Shown here: positions 33,470-41,472 of the stretch, one piece after another
How the letters are laid out: each line of letters begins with the position of its first letter
Position numbering within the stretch: the first letter of the stretch is position 1
Assembly: GCF_011617705.1 (NCBI RefSeq)
Contig: NZ_CP050154.1
Span: 3,782,001 to 3,846,000 of the forward strand
Reading direction: 5' to 3'
DNA length: 64,000 nucleotides
DNA from: Brevibacterium limosum
GTDB taxonomy: Bacteria; Actinomycetota; Actinomycetes; Actinomycetales; Brevibacteriaceae
Program-made: the position numbers and the translations under genes
The notes under the pieces: model-generated
Databases searched by the model: none
Told to the model about the DNA's origin: nothing
Seen by the model: the letters and a program-made list of their open reading frames with translations, nothing else

Positions 33470-35983
33470 ATGGCTTCCGTCCCCGCCCAGGCCAGCGTCG
33501 TCGTTGTCGGAGCCGGCATCGTCGGCAACAGCCTCGTCCATCACCTCGCCGAGCTCGGCTGGACCGACATCGTCCAGGTCGACAAGGGTCCGCTGCCGAA
33601 TCCGGGCGGCTCGACCGGGCATGCCTCGAACTTCATCTTCCCCGTCGACCACTCGCGTGAGATCACCGACCTCACCTTCGACAGCATGCGCCAGTACAAA
33701 GAACTCGGCGTCTTCACCGAATCCGGCGGCTACGAGGTCGCCCGCACCGAAGAACGTATGGAAGAGCTGCGACGGCGAATGGCCTCGGCGCGCGCGTGGG
33801 GCATCGACTCCTCACTCGTCACCCCCGCCGAGGTCGCAGAGAAGGTGCCGTTCCTCGATCCCGAGGTCATCCTCGGCGCGCTCTGGACCCCGACCGTCGG
33901 AGTCGTCGATTCGGTGCGGGCGGGCACGATGATGCGCGAATCCGCCGAGGCGAAGGGTGCGCTCATGGTCTCCCCCAACACCGAGGTGACCGGCATCGAC
34001 GTCGATCGCGGGCAGGTCGTGCGCGTGCACACGACGAAAGGTGAGATCGCGACGAACCGGATCCTCATCGCCTGCGGAGTCTGGTCCCCGCGCATCGCCG
34101 CCATGGCCGGTGCCGCGATCCCCCTGACCCCGGCCGTGCACCAGATGATCAGCGTCGGGCCCGTCCCGCAGCTGGCCGAACGGCCCGGTGAGATCTCGTT
34201 CCCGATCGTGCGCGATATGGACACCTTCTGCTACGAACGTCAGCACGGATCGGACATGGAGATCGGCTCCTATGCGCACCGGCCGATCCTCCACGACCCG
34301 GATGAGATCCCCTCGATCGAGGCCGCGAAGCTCTCCCCCACGGAGATGCCGTTCACGGACGAGGACTTCGACCCGCAGCTCGAACAGGCCGTCGAACTCA
34401 TGCCCGAAGTGCTGTCGAACCCGGACGTCGAGATCCGCTACGCCATCAACGGCCTGCTCTCGCTGACCCCGGACGGCCCGCCCATCCTCGGCGAATCACC
34501 GCAGGTCACGGGCCTGTGGTCGGCGGCGGCAGTATGGGTGAAGGAAGGGCCGGGAGTCGGTCGTGCCGTGGCCGAATGGATGACGAACGGGCTGCCCGAG
34601 ATCGACGTCCAGGGCGCGGACATCGCCCGCTTCCACTCCCATCAGCGCACCCGCACCCACGTCAAGGCGCGCACCTCAGAAGCTTTCAACAAGACCTACG
34701 GCATCGTCCACCCGGCCGAGCAGTGGAACTCCGATCGCAACGTCCGCCGCTCACCGATGTGGCAGCGTGAGTCCGAGCTCGGGGCCGTGTTCTTCGAAGC
34801 CGGCGGGTGGGAGCGCCCGCAGTGGTTTGAGTCGAATGCCGGTCTGCTCGAGGAGTTCGGTGACGCCGTCATGGACCGCAGCGCCGAATGGGACTCCCGC
34901 TGGTGGTCCCCGATCATCAACGCCGAACACCTCGCCATGCGACAGCGCGCCGGACTCGTCGATCTCTCCAGCTTCGTCATCTTCGACGTCTTCGGGCCCG
35001 CCGCCCTCGACGCGGTCCAGCGTATCGCCCTGGCGCAGATGGATGTGGCCGTCGGTCGCGTCGTCTACACTCCGATCCTCGATGAGGGCGGAGGGTTCCG
35101 TTCGGACCTGACGATCATGCGTCTGGCCCACGATAGGTTCCGTGTCGTCACGGGCGCCGCCCACGGCATGGTCGACGTCAAATGGTTCGCCGACCGACTG
35201 CCCGATACGGGCGCGCAGATCGCCGACCTCACGAGCTCGTGGACGACGATCGGTCTGTGGGGACCGCGAGCCCGCGACATCCTCGGCGGTCTCACCAGTG
35301 CCGATGTCTCCCATGAGGGGTTCAAGTTCGGCACAGCCCGCACGATCGAAATCGGTTCGCTCGAGGTTCTCGCCTCTCGGATCTCCTATGTCGGCGACCT
35401 CGGATGGGAGCTCTACGTGCCGATGGAATCCGGGCTGCGACTCTGGGATGCGCTCTACGAGGCCGGGCAGGAGCACGGCCTGATCCCCGTCGGCCTCGGC
35501 GTCTACAGCACCACAGGGCGGATCGAAAAGGGCTACCGGGCCTTCGGAGCGGAGCTCGATTCCGAACGCAGCGTCGTCGAGACCGGCATGAGCCGACCGA
35601 AGGTGAAGGCCCAGGACTTCATCGGCAAGGCCGCTCACCTGCGCCACCGGGAGGAAGAGCCGAAGACGGTGCTGTGCTCGCTCACGGTCGATGACCACAC
35701 GAGTTCCAGCGGTGAGGCACGGTACATGCTCGGCGGGGAACCCATCGTGGCTGCGAACGGTGAACCGCTGACCGACGGGCGCGGGCGCCATGCTTATGTC
35801 ACCTCGGCGGGGTCGGCTCCGAGCCTCGGCAAGCATGTGCTCATGGCGTTCCTCCCACCCGCCGAGGCTGTGCTCGGCAATCGATTGCAGGTCGTGTACA
35901 TGGAGGAGTTCTTTTCCGTCACGGTGGCGTCGATCGATTCGACACCACTGTTCGATCCCGACAACGAGTGCATCAGGAGATGA
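33470..35983 (+). CDS. Dimethylglycine/sarcosine dehydrogenase-like flavoprotein (DAO-GcvT fusion)
   Basis: This two-domain enzyme has 837 residues. Residues 1-370 form the FAD-binding DAO domain (VVVVGAGIVGNSLVHHLAEL). His51 in GGSTGHASNF is where related enzymes attach FAD covalently. A short FAO_M-like segment follows, then GCV_T (about 430-720) and GCV_T_C domains with GRIEKGYRAFGAELD for folate binding. Relatives oxidatively demethylate dimethylglycine or sarcosine and transfer the one-carbon unit to THF as 5,10-methylene-THF. The etfB-etfA genes directly downstream suggest a dehydrogenase using ETF rather than an oxidase using O2. The active-site surroundings differ from typical DMGO (GSTSHAPGL), so the substrate may differ too. 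Confidence 0.85.
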   Translation: MASVPAQASVVVVGAGIVGNSLVHHLAELGWTDIVQVDKGPLPNPGGSTGHASNFIFPVDHSREITDLTFDSMRQYKELGVFTESGGYEVARTEERMEELRRRMASARAWGIDSSLVTPAEVAEKVPFLDPEVILGALWTPTVGVVDSVRAGTMMRESAEAKGALMVSPNTEVTGIDVDRGQVVRVHTTKGEIATNRILIACGVWSPRIAAMAGAAIPLTPAVHQMISVGPVPQLAERPGEISFPIVRDMDTFCYERQHGSDMEIGSYAHRPILHDPDEIPSIEAAKLSPTEMPFTDEDFDPQLEQAVELMPEVLSNPDVEIRYAINGLLSLTPDGPPILGESPQVTGLWSAAAVWVKEGPGVGRAVAEWMTNGLPEIDVQGADIARFHSHQRTRTHVKARTSEAFNKTYGIVHPAEQWNSDRNVRRSPMWQRESELGAVFFEAGGWERPQWFESNAGLLEEFGDAVMDRSAEWDSRWWSPIINAEHLAMRQRAGLVDLSSFVIFDVFGPAALDAVQRIALAQMDVAVGRVVYTPILDEGGGFRSDLTIMRLAHDRFRVVTGAAHGMVDVKWFADRLPDTGAQIADLTSSWTTIGLWGPRARDILGGLTSADVSHEGFKFGTARTIEIGSLEVLASRISYVGDLGWELYVPMESGLRLWDALYEAGQEHGLIPVGLGVYSTTGRIEKGYRAFGAELDSERSVVETGMSRPKVKAQDFIGKAAHLRHREEEPKTVLCSLTVDDHTSSSGEARYMLGGEPIVAANGEPLTDGRGRHAYVTSAGSAPSLGKHVLMAFLPPAEAVLGNRLQVVYMEEFFSVTVASIDSTPLFDPDNECIRR

Positions 35984-35984
35984 G

Positions 35985-36815
35985 ATGAATATCCTCGTCT
36001 GCATCAAACGCGTCCCCGATATCGCCGGTTCCGTCGTCCTCGACGACACCGGGACCGGGATCGACGAATCCGGGCTCGGCCACACCATGTCCTCACATGA
36101 GGAGTGCGCGGTCGAGCTCGCGATCCAGACCGCCGCCGCGACCGCTGGGACGGTCACGGTGCTCACGGTCGGTCCCACCGAGGCGGTCGAACAGCTGAGA
36201 GCGGCCGTGGCCGTGGGCGCGAACGACGGAATCCTCGTCGAGGCTGCCGACCCGTCCGTGTTCGCTCCCGAGGACATTGCGCAGGTCATCGGTGACGTCG
36301 TCCGCGATCGCGCCGAGGCGGGACAGACCTTCGATCTCGTCCTCACCGGTGATGATGCTGCCGACACCGGTGATTTCCAGGTCGGGATCCGGCTGGCATA
36401 CGACCTCGGGTACCCCGCCCTCACGAACATTCAGACGATCAGTGCCGCCGACGGTGACAGCGGCACGGGCGGCTCGGGTCCGGCTCCGGGAGGCGGCGAG
36501 CGCAGCTCCGGACGCATCGAAGCCCGCGGGATCGGGCCGGCCGGCACCGAGATCTTCGCACTCGACCTGCCCGCAGTCATCGCCGTCCACGAGGGCGGGG
36601 TCGATCCGCGCTATCCATCCATCACGGGGCGGATGAAGGCGAAGAAGGCGACGATCGTCGAGTACGACGCTCCCGAACCAGGGACGGGCAATCCGCGAAT
36701 CCGCCTCGAACTGCCCGAAGTGAAGGCCAGTTCGGTGACCATCCTCGGTGAGGGCCCGGAGGCGGCTCCCGCCCTGGTCGATGTGCTCGAAGAGATCGGA
36801 GTGATGAGGCCATGA
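35985..36815 (+). CDS. etfB: Electron transfer flavoprotein beta subunit
   Basis: This is the soluble ETF beta subunit of 276 residues, which binds AMP and docks dehydrogenases. It begins with the standard MNILVCIKRVPD and keeps GHTMSSHEECAVELA, TVLTVGPTEAVEQLRAAVAV and DLVLTGDDAADTGDFQVG. A Gly/Ser-rich insert (about residues 157-175) is unusual. ATG 35985 has AGGAG five bases upstream and the gene starts two bases after the previous stop codon. It overlaps etfA by four bases. This copy probably serves the neighbouring DMGDH-like enzyme. Confidence 0.93.
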   Translation: MNILVCIKRVPDIAGSVVLDDTGTGIDESGLGHTMSSHEECAVELAIQTAAATAGTVTVLTVGPTEAVEQLRAAVAVGANDGILVEAADPSVFAPEDIAQVIGDVVRDRAEAGQTFDLVLTGDDAADTGDFQVGIRLAYDLGYPALTNIQTISAADGDSGTGGSGPAPGGGERSSGRIEARGIGPAGTEIFALDLPAVIAVHEGGVDPRYPSITGRMKAKKATIVEYDAPEPGTGNPRIRLELPEVKASSVTILGEGPEAAPALVDVLEEIGVMRP

Positions 36816-37807
36816 CCGTCGTCTACGTCGAAACGGACCCCGCCGGCGAGGTGACTCTCACCTCCGCCGAAGCCATCACCTTCGCCCGCCAATTACTACC
36901 CGACGGCGGTCCAGATACCTCGCGCGAGGTTGCTGCGCCGCCGTCAGGTAGTCCTGAGGGGGTGGTGATCGGGCAACTCAGCGATTCTGCCGTCGCAGAG
37001 CTGGGGCGGCTCGGGGTGAGTGTCATCCACCATCTCGAGCATCCGGATCTCGCGGAGTACTCCGCTGCGGCTTGGGCGCAGGCGATCGTCGACATCACCC
37101 CGGAGTCCGGCACTCTGCTGGCCTCGGGCACTCCGCGCGGCATGGAGCTCATGGCCCACGTCGCCGTCCGCACCGGTCAGCGCATGGCCGCCAACGTCAT
37201 CGGCGCCGACGAGGAGGGTCTGCTGCGACAGGTCCACGGCGGCACCGCCTTCGAACGTCTCCGCCTCGATGGTGAGCTGCACGTGCTCACGATCGCCGGC
37301 CACGCCTGCAATCCGGAGGAGACGACCCCGGTGACCCCGGAGGTCTATGACTACGAGCTCGACGTCGCCGAGGCGGACCTGGCCACCCGTGTGCAGCGCA
37401 CCGAGGCAGAGGCCGCCGATGATGCGTCCGGACTGACCTCGGCCAGGGCCGTGGTCGGCGCCGGCCGCGGGGTCGGTTCGGAAAACGGCTTCTCCGAGGT
37501 CCTCGAACTCGTCGACCACCTCGGCGGAGCCCTGGGCGTCTCCCGTGTGGTCACGGGACTGGGTTGGCGCCCGCACGCCGAGCAGGTCGGCCAGACCGGC
37601 AGCCGCATCTCCCCCGACGTCTACATCGCCTGCGGCATCTCCGGAGCGATCCAGCACATGGCCGGAATCGAGGGCGCGAAGACGCTCGTGGCGATCAACT
37701 CCGACGAGGAGTCCACGATGGTCCAGCGTGCCGACTATGCGATCATCGGCGACCTCCATGAGGTGGTCGGAGCCGTCAACGAGGAGATCGTCCGCCGGAA
37801 GCAGTGA
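36812..37807 (+). CDS. etfA: Electron transfer flavoprotein alpha subunit with palindrome-encoded insert
   Basis: This FAD-binding ETF alpha subunit has 331 residues. The C-terminal FAD domain is complete: VVGAGRGVGSENGFSEVLEL, then DVYIACGISGAIQHMAGIEG and the AINSD...ADYAIIGDL block. It would pass electrons from the fused dehydrogenase to ETF-quinone oxidoreductase. Residues 28-47 are encoded by a family-A palindrome (36895-36952), inserted between the first helix (AEAITFARQ) and the next strand (GVVIGQLSD). The frame stays open. The insert lies in the N-terminal domain, away from the FAD site, so function may be retained. ATG overlaps the etfB stop as ATGA. Confidence 0.92.
   Translation: MTVVYVETDPAGEVTLTSAEAITFARQLLPDGGPDTSREVAAPPSGSPEGVVIGQLSDSAVAELGRLGVSVIHHLEHPDLAEYSAAAWAQAIVDITPESGTLLASGTPRGMELMAHVAVRTGQRMAANVIGADEEGLLRQVHGGTAFERLRLDGELHVLTIAGHACNPEETTPVTPEVYDYELDVAEADLATRVQRTEAEAADDASGLTSARAVVGAGRGVGSENGFSEVLELVDHLGGALGVSRVVTGLGWRPHAEQVGQTGSRISPDVYIACGISGAIQHMAGIEGAKTLVAINSDEESTMVQRADYAIIGDLHEVVGAVNEEIVRRKQ
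36895..36952. repeat. Family-A palindromic element, copy 3, inside etfA
   Basis: This 58-bp palindrome is centred on CCTCGCGCGAGG (36918-36929) with outer ends ACTACC and GGTAGT. It differs from the intergenic copies at a few arm positions (GATACCT for GCAACCT, and CTGCGCC for CTGGGCC). It is translated in frame as part of etfA (from LLPDGG to PPSGS) without a stop codon. Confidence 0.92.
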
Positions 37808-37840
37808 TTTCCGTGGCCGCCCGCAAACTGATTAACTATG

Positions 37841-37852
37841 GAACGATCGTTC
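37841..37852. promoter_or_regulatory. Perfect 12-bp palindrome upstream of thioesterase
   Basis: GAACGATCGTTC is a perfect palindrome 35 bases upstream of the thioesterase ATG. The wider sequence TATGGAAC at 37838-37844 repeats the left arm of the box at 30571-30590, and GTTCCCA follows near 37859. One regulator may act at both places. Confidence 0.45.
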
Positions 37853-37886
37853 AGACGTTGTTCCCAATCAGCTCCAGGAGGCAGTT

Positions 37887-38282
37887 ATGGCCACATTCGA
37901 ACTCTCACCCGAGGTGCGCTGGTCGGATCAGGATCTGCTCGGCCACGTCAACAACGCACGGATGATCACCCTCATCGAGGAGTGCCGCGTCCGCTGGATG
38001 CATGAGATCCGGGCCGGACACATCACCGGCGGCGGGCTGCTCGTCGCCCGCCAGGCCATCGACTATCTTCTCCCCGTCATGTACGGCCCCGAACTGACGA
38101 TGACCGTGACGGTGAAGAAGCTCGGCAACTCCTCGTTCACCGTCAACACCCGCGGTGACCAGGACGGACGTCAGGTCTTCGACCACGACTGCGTCCTCGT
38201 CCACATCGACCGCGAGACCGCCGAGCCGACCCCGCTGACACCCGAGCTGCGCGCAGTCTTCGAACCCTACCTGCAGGGCTGA
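37887..38282 (+). CDS. Acyl-CoA thioesterase, 4HBT hotdog family
   Basis: This single hotdog-fold protein has 131 residues. The motif RWSDQDLLGHVNNARMITLI carries the Asp and HVNN of the 4-hydroxybenzoyl-CoA thioesterase/YbgC-like group. Members are cytoplasmic multimers that hydrolyse acyl-CoA thioesters. AGGAGG upstream supports ATG 37887. It lies 79 bases after etfA, with a palindrome in between, so it may be a separate unit. A CoA thioester in the methyl-donor pathway is possible, but no direct link is shown. Confidence 0.85.
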   Translation: MATFELSPEVRWSDQDLLGHVNNARMITLIEECRVRWMHEIRAGHITGGGLLVARQAIDYLLPVMYGPELTMTVTVKKLGNSSFTVNTRGDQDGRQVFDHDCVLVHIDRETAEPTPLTPELRAVFEPYLQG

Positions 38283-38534
38283 GGCGCGAACCCGTCGGTC
38301 CGCACAAGGATGGCCGGCCATTTGAGCCTGCACGCCCGGCGACCGGTTGCCCAAGCGCAGTCCGCACGCTTAAGTGGGAGAAACAGTCACGAAAACCCGC
38401 GGTGGGCGTGACCATTCTGCCCACCTAGTGTGACCGTTTCGACAGCCCAAGGGCAGCGAGAACGTCCAGAGGGTCGCAAGGTCATGGCCGATTCGTTCAA
38501 GCCGACACCCCGCCCGTCCGCATAGTCTGAAGCC

Positions 38535-38942
38535 ATGAAACTCGACGCGATCTCCATCATCACCTCAGACATGCCCGCCGCCATCACCTTCTACTCCGCG
38601 CTCGGCCTCGAGCTCGTCGACGGCGGCCCGGATGCCCCGCACACGGAGTTCACCTCCGGCGCCCTGCGCATCCTCCTCGACACCGAGGCGGTCGTTCTCG
38701 GCATCGACCCCGAATGGACCCGACCGACGGGCGGAAACACGATGTCTCTGGCCTTCGACTGCACTGCCGCCGAGACGGTCGACCAGGCATTCGCCCAGCT
38801 CACCGGGCCCGGCGACGGGGGAAGCGATCCTGTGGCTAAAATCGTCCACGAACCCTGGGACGCGTTCTGGGGACAGCGCTACGCCGTGGTCTCCGACCCC
38901 GACGGCAACACGGTCGACCTCTTCGCCCCCCTCAACTCCTAA
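38535..38942 (+). CDS. VOC (glyoxalase/bleomycin resistance fold) protein
   Basis: This protein has 135 residues with the paired beta-alpha-beta-beta-beta modules of the VOC family: the first module from MKLDAISIITSDMPAAITFY, the second ending in AVVSDPDGNTVDLFAPLNS. The DPDGN-x-VDLF ending is diagnostic. Metal-ligand positions (a Glu near the end of each module) are only partly present, so the reaction cannot be assigned. The stop codon is followed at once by a family-A palindrome. The 250 bases upstream show nothing recognisable. Confidence 0.82.
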   Translation: MKLDAISIITSDMPAAITFYSALGLELVDGGPDAPHTEFTSGALRILLDTEAVVLGIDPEWTRPTGGNTMSLAFDCTAAETVDQAFAQLTGPGDGGSDPVAKIVHEPWDAFWGQRYAVVSDPDGNTVDLFAPLNS

Positions 38943-39003
38943 TTGCTACCCGACGGCGGCTCAGCAACCTCGCGCCGGGTTGCTGGGCCGCCGTCGGGTA
39001 GTT
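38943..39003. repeat. Family-A palindromic element, copy 4
   Basis: This palindrome of about 58 bp begins directly after the VOC gene stop codon, with left end TTGCTACCCGACGGCGG and right end CCGCCGTCGGGTAG. The centre is changed to CCTCGCGCCGGG. It lies between convergent VOC and AraC genes. Confidence 0.9.
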
Positions 39004-39045
39004 CTAGGCGGGGGCGAACTTACGGAACGAACGCCGAGAGCGCCA

Positions 39046-39747
39046 TCATCCGATGAGTGAGCGCTCGTCCCGGCGCAGGTGAGCGGCATCGGCATACCCG
39101 ACCTCGGCCGCGGCCTCGGTGCGCGACCGCCCCGCCTCGATGAGGTCTCGCGCGGCCTGCCAACGCAGGATCTTCGCCAAGTGCTTGGGCCCGTAGCCGA
39201 ACCATTCGGCACTCAGCCGACGCAGCTGCCGCGGTGAGTACGCGAACTGGTCAGCCGTCTCGGTGACGGTCTGCGCCGCCGACCCCGAGCGCACATCCAA
39301 GCGTTCGGCCAGCGCCATCGGCCGCGGATCCAGCAGCGCCCGGTCCGACAGGCCACAGGCCATGTCGAGCAGGGCCCGCACAGATCCCGTCACCGAGGCA
39401 GCCCCTTCCTCACCGTCATCCGGTGCCACCGAATGACGACCGCCGATCACCGCGTCGAGGGGCGTGACCCGGTCGGCCAGCTCATCCGCCGAGGTGGTCA
39501 GAAGCTGCGGCAGCACGCCCGAGTCGAAACGCAGGCCCACGGTCGGTACGGCCGAACCGTGAAACGGCCGGGCCATGGAATCGGCGCCGGCGATGACGAT
39601 CTGCCCGGCGATGACGATGAGGTCCATGCACCCGTCGGGGACGATGAGCGAGGCCCCGGGCCCCGCCTCGGCGAGGGAATCTGACTCAACGGGAGCCGAG
39701 ACCCACAGGCTCGCCCGCAGGCGGGGGATGCGGGTCTGTCGATACAT
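39046..39747 (-). CDS. AraC family transcriptional regulator
   Basis: This regulator has 233 residues. An N-terminal sensor domain contains LIVPDGCMDLIV, typical of the DUF6597 subgroup. The C-terminal double HTH has YSPRQLRRLSAEWFGYGPKH, then AKILRWQAARDLIEAG and a final VGYADAAHLRRDERSLIG. AGAGG lies eight bases upstream of ATG 39747. The ligand and target genes are unknown; the convergent VOC gene is a possible but untested target. Confidence 0.87.
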   Translation of the reverse strand: MYRQTRIPRLRASLWVSAPVESDSLAEAGPGASLIVPDGCMDLIVIAGQIVIAGADSMARPFHGSAVPTVGLRFDSGVLPQLLTTSADELADRVTPLDAVIGGRHSVAPDDGEEGAASVTGSVRALLDMACGLSDRALLDPRPMALAERLDVRSGSAAQTVTETADQFAYSPRQLRRLSAEWFGYGPKHLAKILRWQAARDLIEAGRSRTEAAAEVGYADAAHLRRDERSLIG

Positions 39748-39878
39748 GGGCTCGGCCTCTTGTCGCTCTCGGCGGTAAACTCGTCTGTGTTCATCTGGTG
39801 CGGGCGGCGCGATCTGCCCTCAGAATAACGCGTGGACGGCCCGGTCGGGCCGAATGCCTGAGCTCACGGGAAGGAATG

Positions 39879-40496
39879 ATGGCTGCAGCACCCTCGGCGC
39901 CGAAGTCGGCGCGCAGGCAGGCTCGCCATGTCACGGTCTTCCTCGATGTCGATGGCGTCCTCAACTCCTACCCGGTGCCCCGGCTCCGCGGCATGGCCGA
40001 GGGGCGGAAGAAGCTGCATGCGTGGCACTACGAACTCCACTACCGGCCTTCCGTCGTCGAATTCTTCGACCGCATCGTCGAGACCCATGAGGTCGACGTC
40101 GTGTGGCTGTCGACCTGGTCTCAGCGATGCAAATCCGAGCTCGAACCGAAGTTCGGTCTGCGCAACTCCTTCGACGTCATCGAAATGCCTGACCAGACGC
40201 ACAATCGCTTCGCCCACGATCCGCAGCAGTGGTGGAAGGCCCGGGCCATGGAGGACTGGCTGGCCACGCACGAACACGGGCGTGCGATCTGGATCGACGA
40301 CGACCTGGCCTGGCCGGCCACCCGCGAATACTTCCTCGAACACTACTCGCCCAACCGCCTCAAACTCATCGCCCCGGACTTCGCCCACGGTCTGACGAAG
40401 GCGCATCTCAAGGAGATCCGGGAGTTCGCCTACCCGAAGACCGGCGATCCGACGACCGGCGATCCGACAGCATCCGACCCGAAGGGGACTTCATGA
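39879..40496 (+). CDS. HAD-superfamily phosphatase-like protein
   Basis: This protein has 205 residues. HAD motif I is VFLDVDGVLNSYP, motif II is the Thr in VWLSTWSQRCK, and IWIDDDLAWP provides the late acidic pair. That set supports a phosphohydrolase or nucleic-acid end-processing enzyme using the first Asp as nucleophile; the substrate is unknown. The C-terminus carries short TGDPT repeats. GGGAAGGA precedes two adjacent ATGs (39876 and 39879); spacing favours the second. It overlaps the racemase gene by four bases, so the two are co-translated. Confidence 0.75.
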   Translation: MAAAPSAPKSARRQARHVTVFLDVDGVLNSYPVPRLRGMAEGRKKLHAWHYELHYRPSVVEFFDRIVETHEVDVVWLSTWSQRCKSELEPKFGLRNSFDVIEMPDQTHNRFAHDPQQWWKARAMEDWLATHEHGRAIWIDDDLAWPATREYFLEHYSPNRLKLIAPDFAHGLTKAHLKEIREFAYPKTGDPTTGDPTASDPKGTS

Positions 40497-41275
40497 CGCG
40501 CATCGGCCTGCTCGATTCCGGACTCGGACTCCTCGGCACCGCCGACGCGCTGTTCAATCTCGCCCCCGACGCGGACCTCGTCCTCGCGATGGATCCGGAC
40601 TACACACCGTACGGCAGTCTGAGCACCGACACCCTCCAACAGCGGGCCCTGCATTCTGCCGGTGTGCTCGCCGAATGGGACCCCGACGCCATCGTCGTCG
40701 CCTGCAACACCGCCTCGGTGCAGGCACTCGAAGCCGTGCGCGCCCGCTACGAACCCGCCATTCCCGTCATCGGCACCGTTCCGGCGGTGAAGATGGCCGC
40801 CGGCACCGGCCAGGACTTCGCGATCTGGGCGACCCCGGCGACCACGGGCAGCGACTATCAGCAGAACCTCATCGACTCCTTCGCCGCCGACCTGCACGTG
40901 GCCAAGGTCGCCTGTCCGGGGCTGGCCGAGGCCATCAACGTGGCCGATCTGGACAAGATCGATACCGCCATCGAGGATGCCTTCACCCAGATGGGGCCCG
41001 GAATGGAGACCGTGGTGCTCGGCTGCACCCACTACGGACTCGTCGCCGACCGCATCATGGCCGCCCGTGCCGGTGCCCTCACCGTCTTCGACTCTCCCAT
41101 GCCGGTAGCCAAGCAGACGCTGCGCCGCATCGGCCTCGAACCCGCCGGAGTCGGCGATGCCCAACCGGGCACCGGACAGGTGCTGGCGGCCTTCGCCTCC
41201 GGCAGACGCGTCAGCCTGCCGGAATCACTGGCCGCCTACCCGGCGGGCAAGCGACTGCTGACGCGGGAAGCCTGA
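40493..41275 (+). CDS. Glutamate/aspartate racemase family protein (MurI-like)
   Basis: This cofactor-independent racemase-fold protein has 260 residues. The two catalytic cysteines lie in VVACNTASVQALEAV and VVLGCTHYGLVADR, and the N-terminus has IGLLDSGLG in place of the typical FDSGVGG. MurI makes D-glutamate for peptidoglycan. The divergence in the N-terminal motif leaves open a related Asp/Glu racemase role, and the true murI may lie elsewhere. AAGGGGA upstream supports ATG 40493, which overlaps the HAD gene stop. Confidence 0.82.
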   Translation: MTRIGLLDSGLGLLGTADALFNLAPDADLVLAMDPDYTPYGSLSTDTLQQRALHSAGVLAEWDPDAIVVACNTASVQALEAVRARYEPAIPVIGTVPAVKMAAGTGQDFAIWATPATTGSDYQQNLIDSFAADLHVAKVACPGLAEAINVADLDKIDTAIEDAFTQMGPGMETVVLGCTHYGLVADRIMAARAGALTVFDSPMPVAKQTLRRIGLEPAGVGDAQPGTGQVLAAFASGRRVSLPESLAAYPAGKRLLTREA

Positions 41276-41472
41276 GCGGCCCCATGGAGCCGTGAGCGAC
41301 GGCTGGGAGACGTGAGCGTCGCCCTGGAGGCGTGAGCGGCCGCCGAGAAGAGCATCCGCACGCGGGGAGTGAGCGGACAGCCGCCTCAGCGTTCCCTCTG
41401 AACCCCGGGCTTTCCGCACCCCGAAAGAGTAGAATAGAGCGGACAGTCAATCGTCAAAGGAGGCGATTCGGC

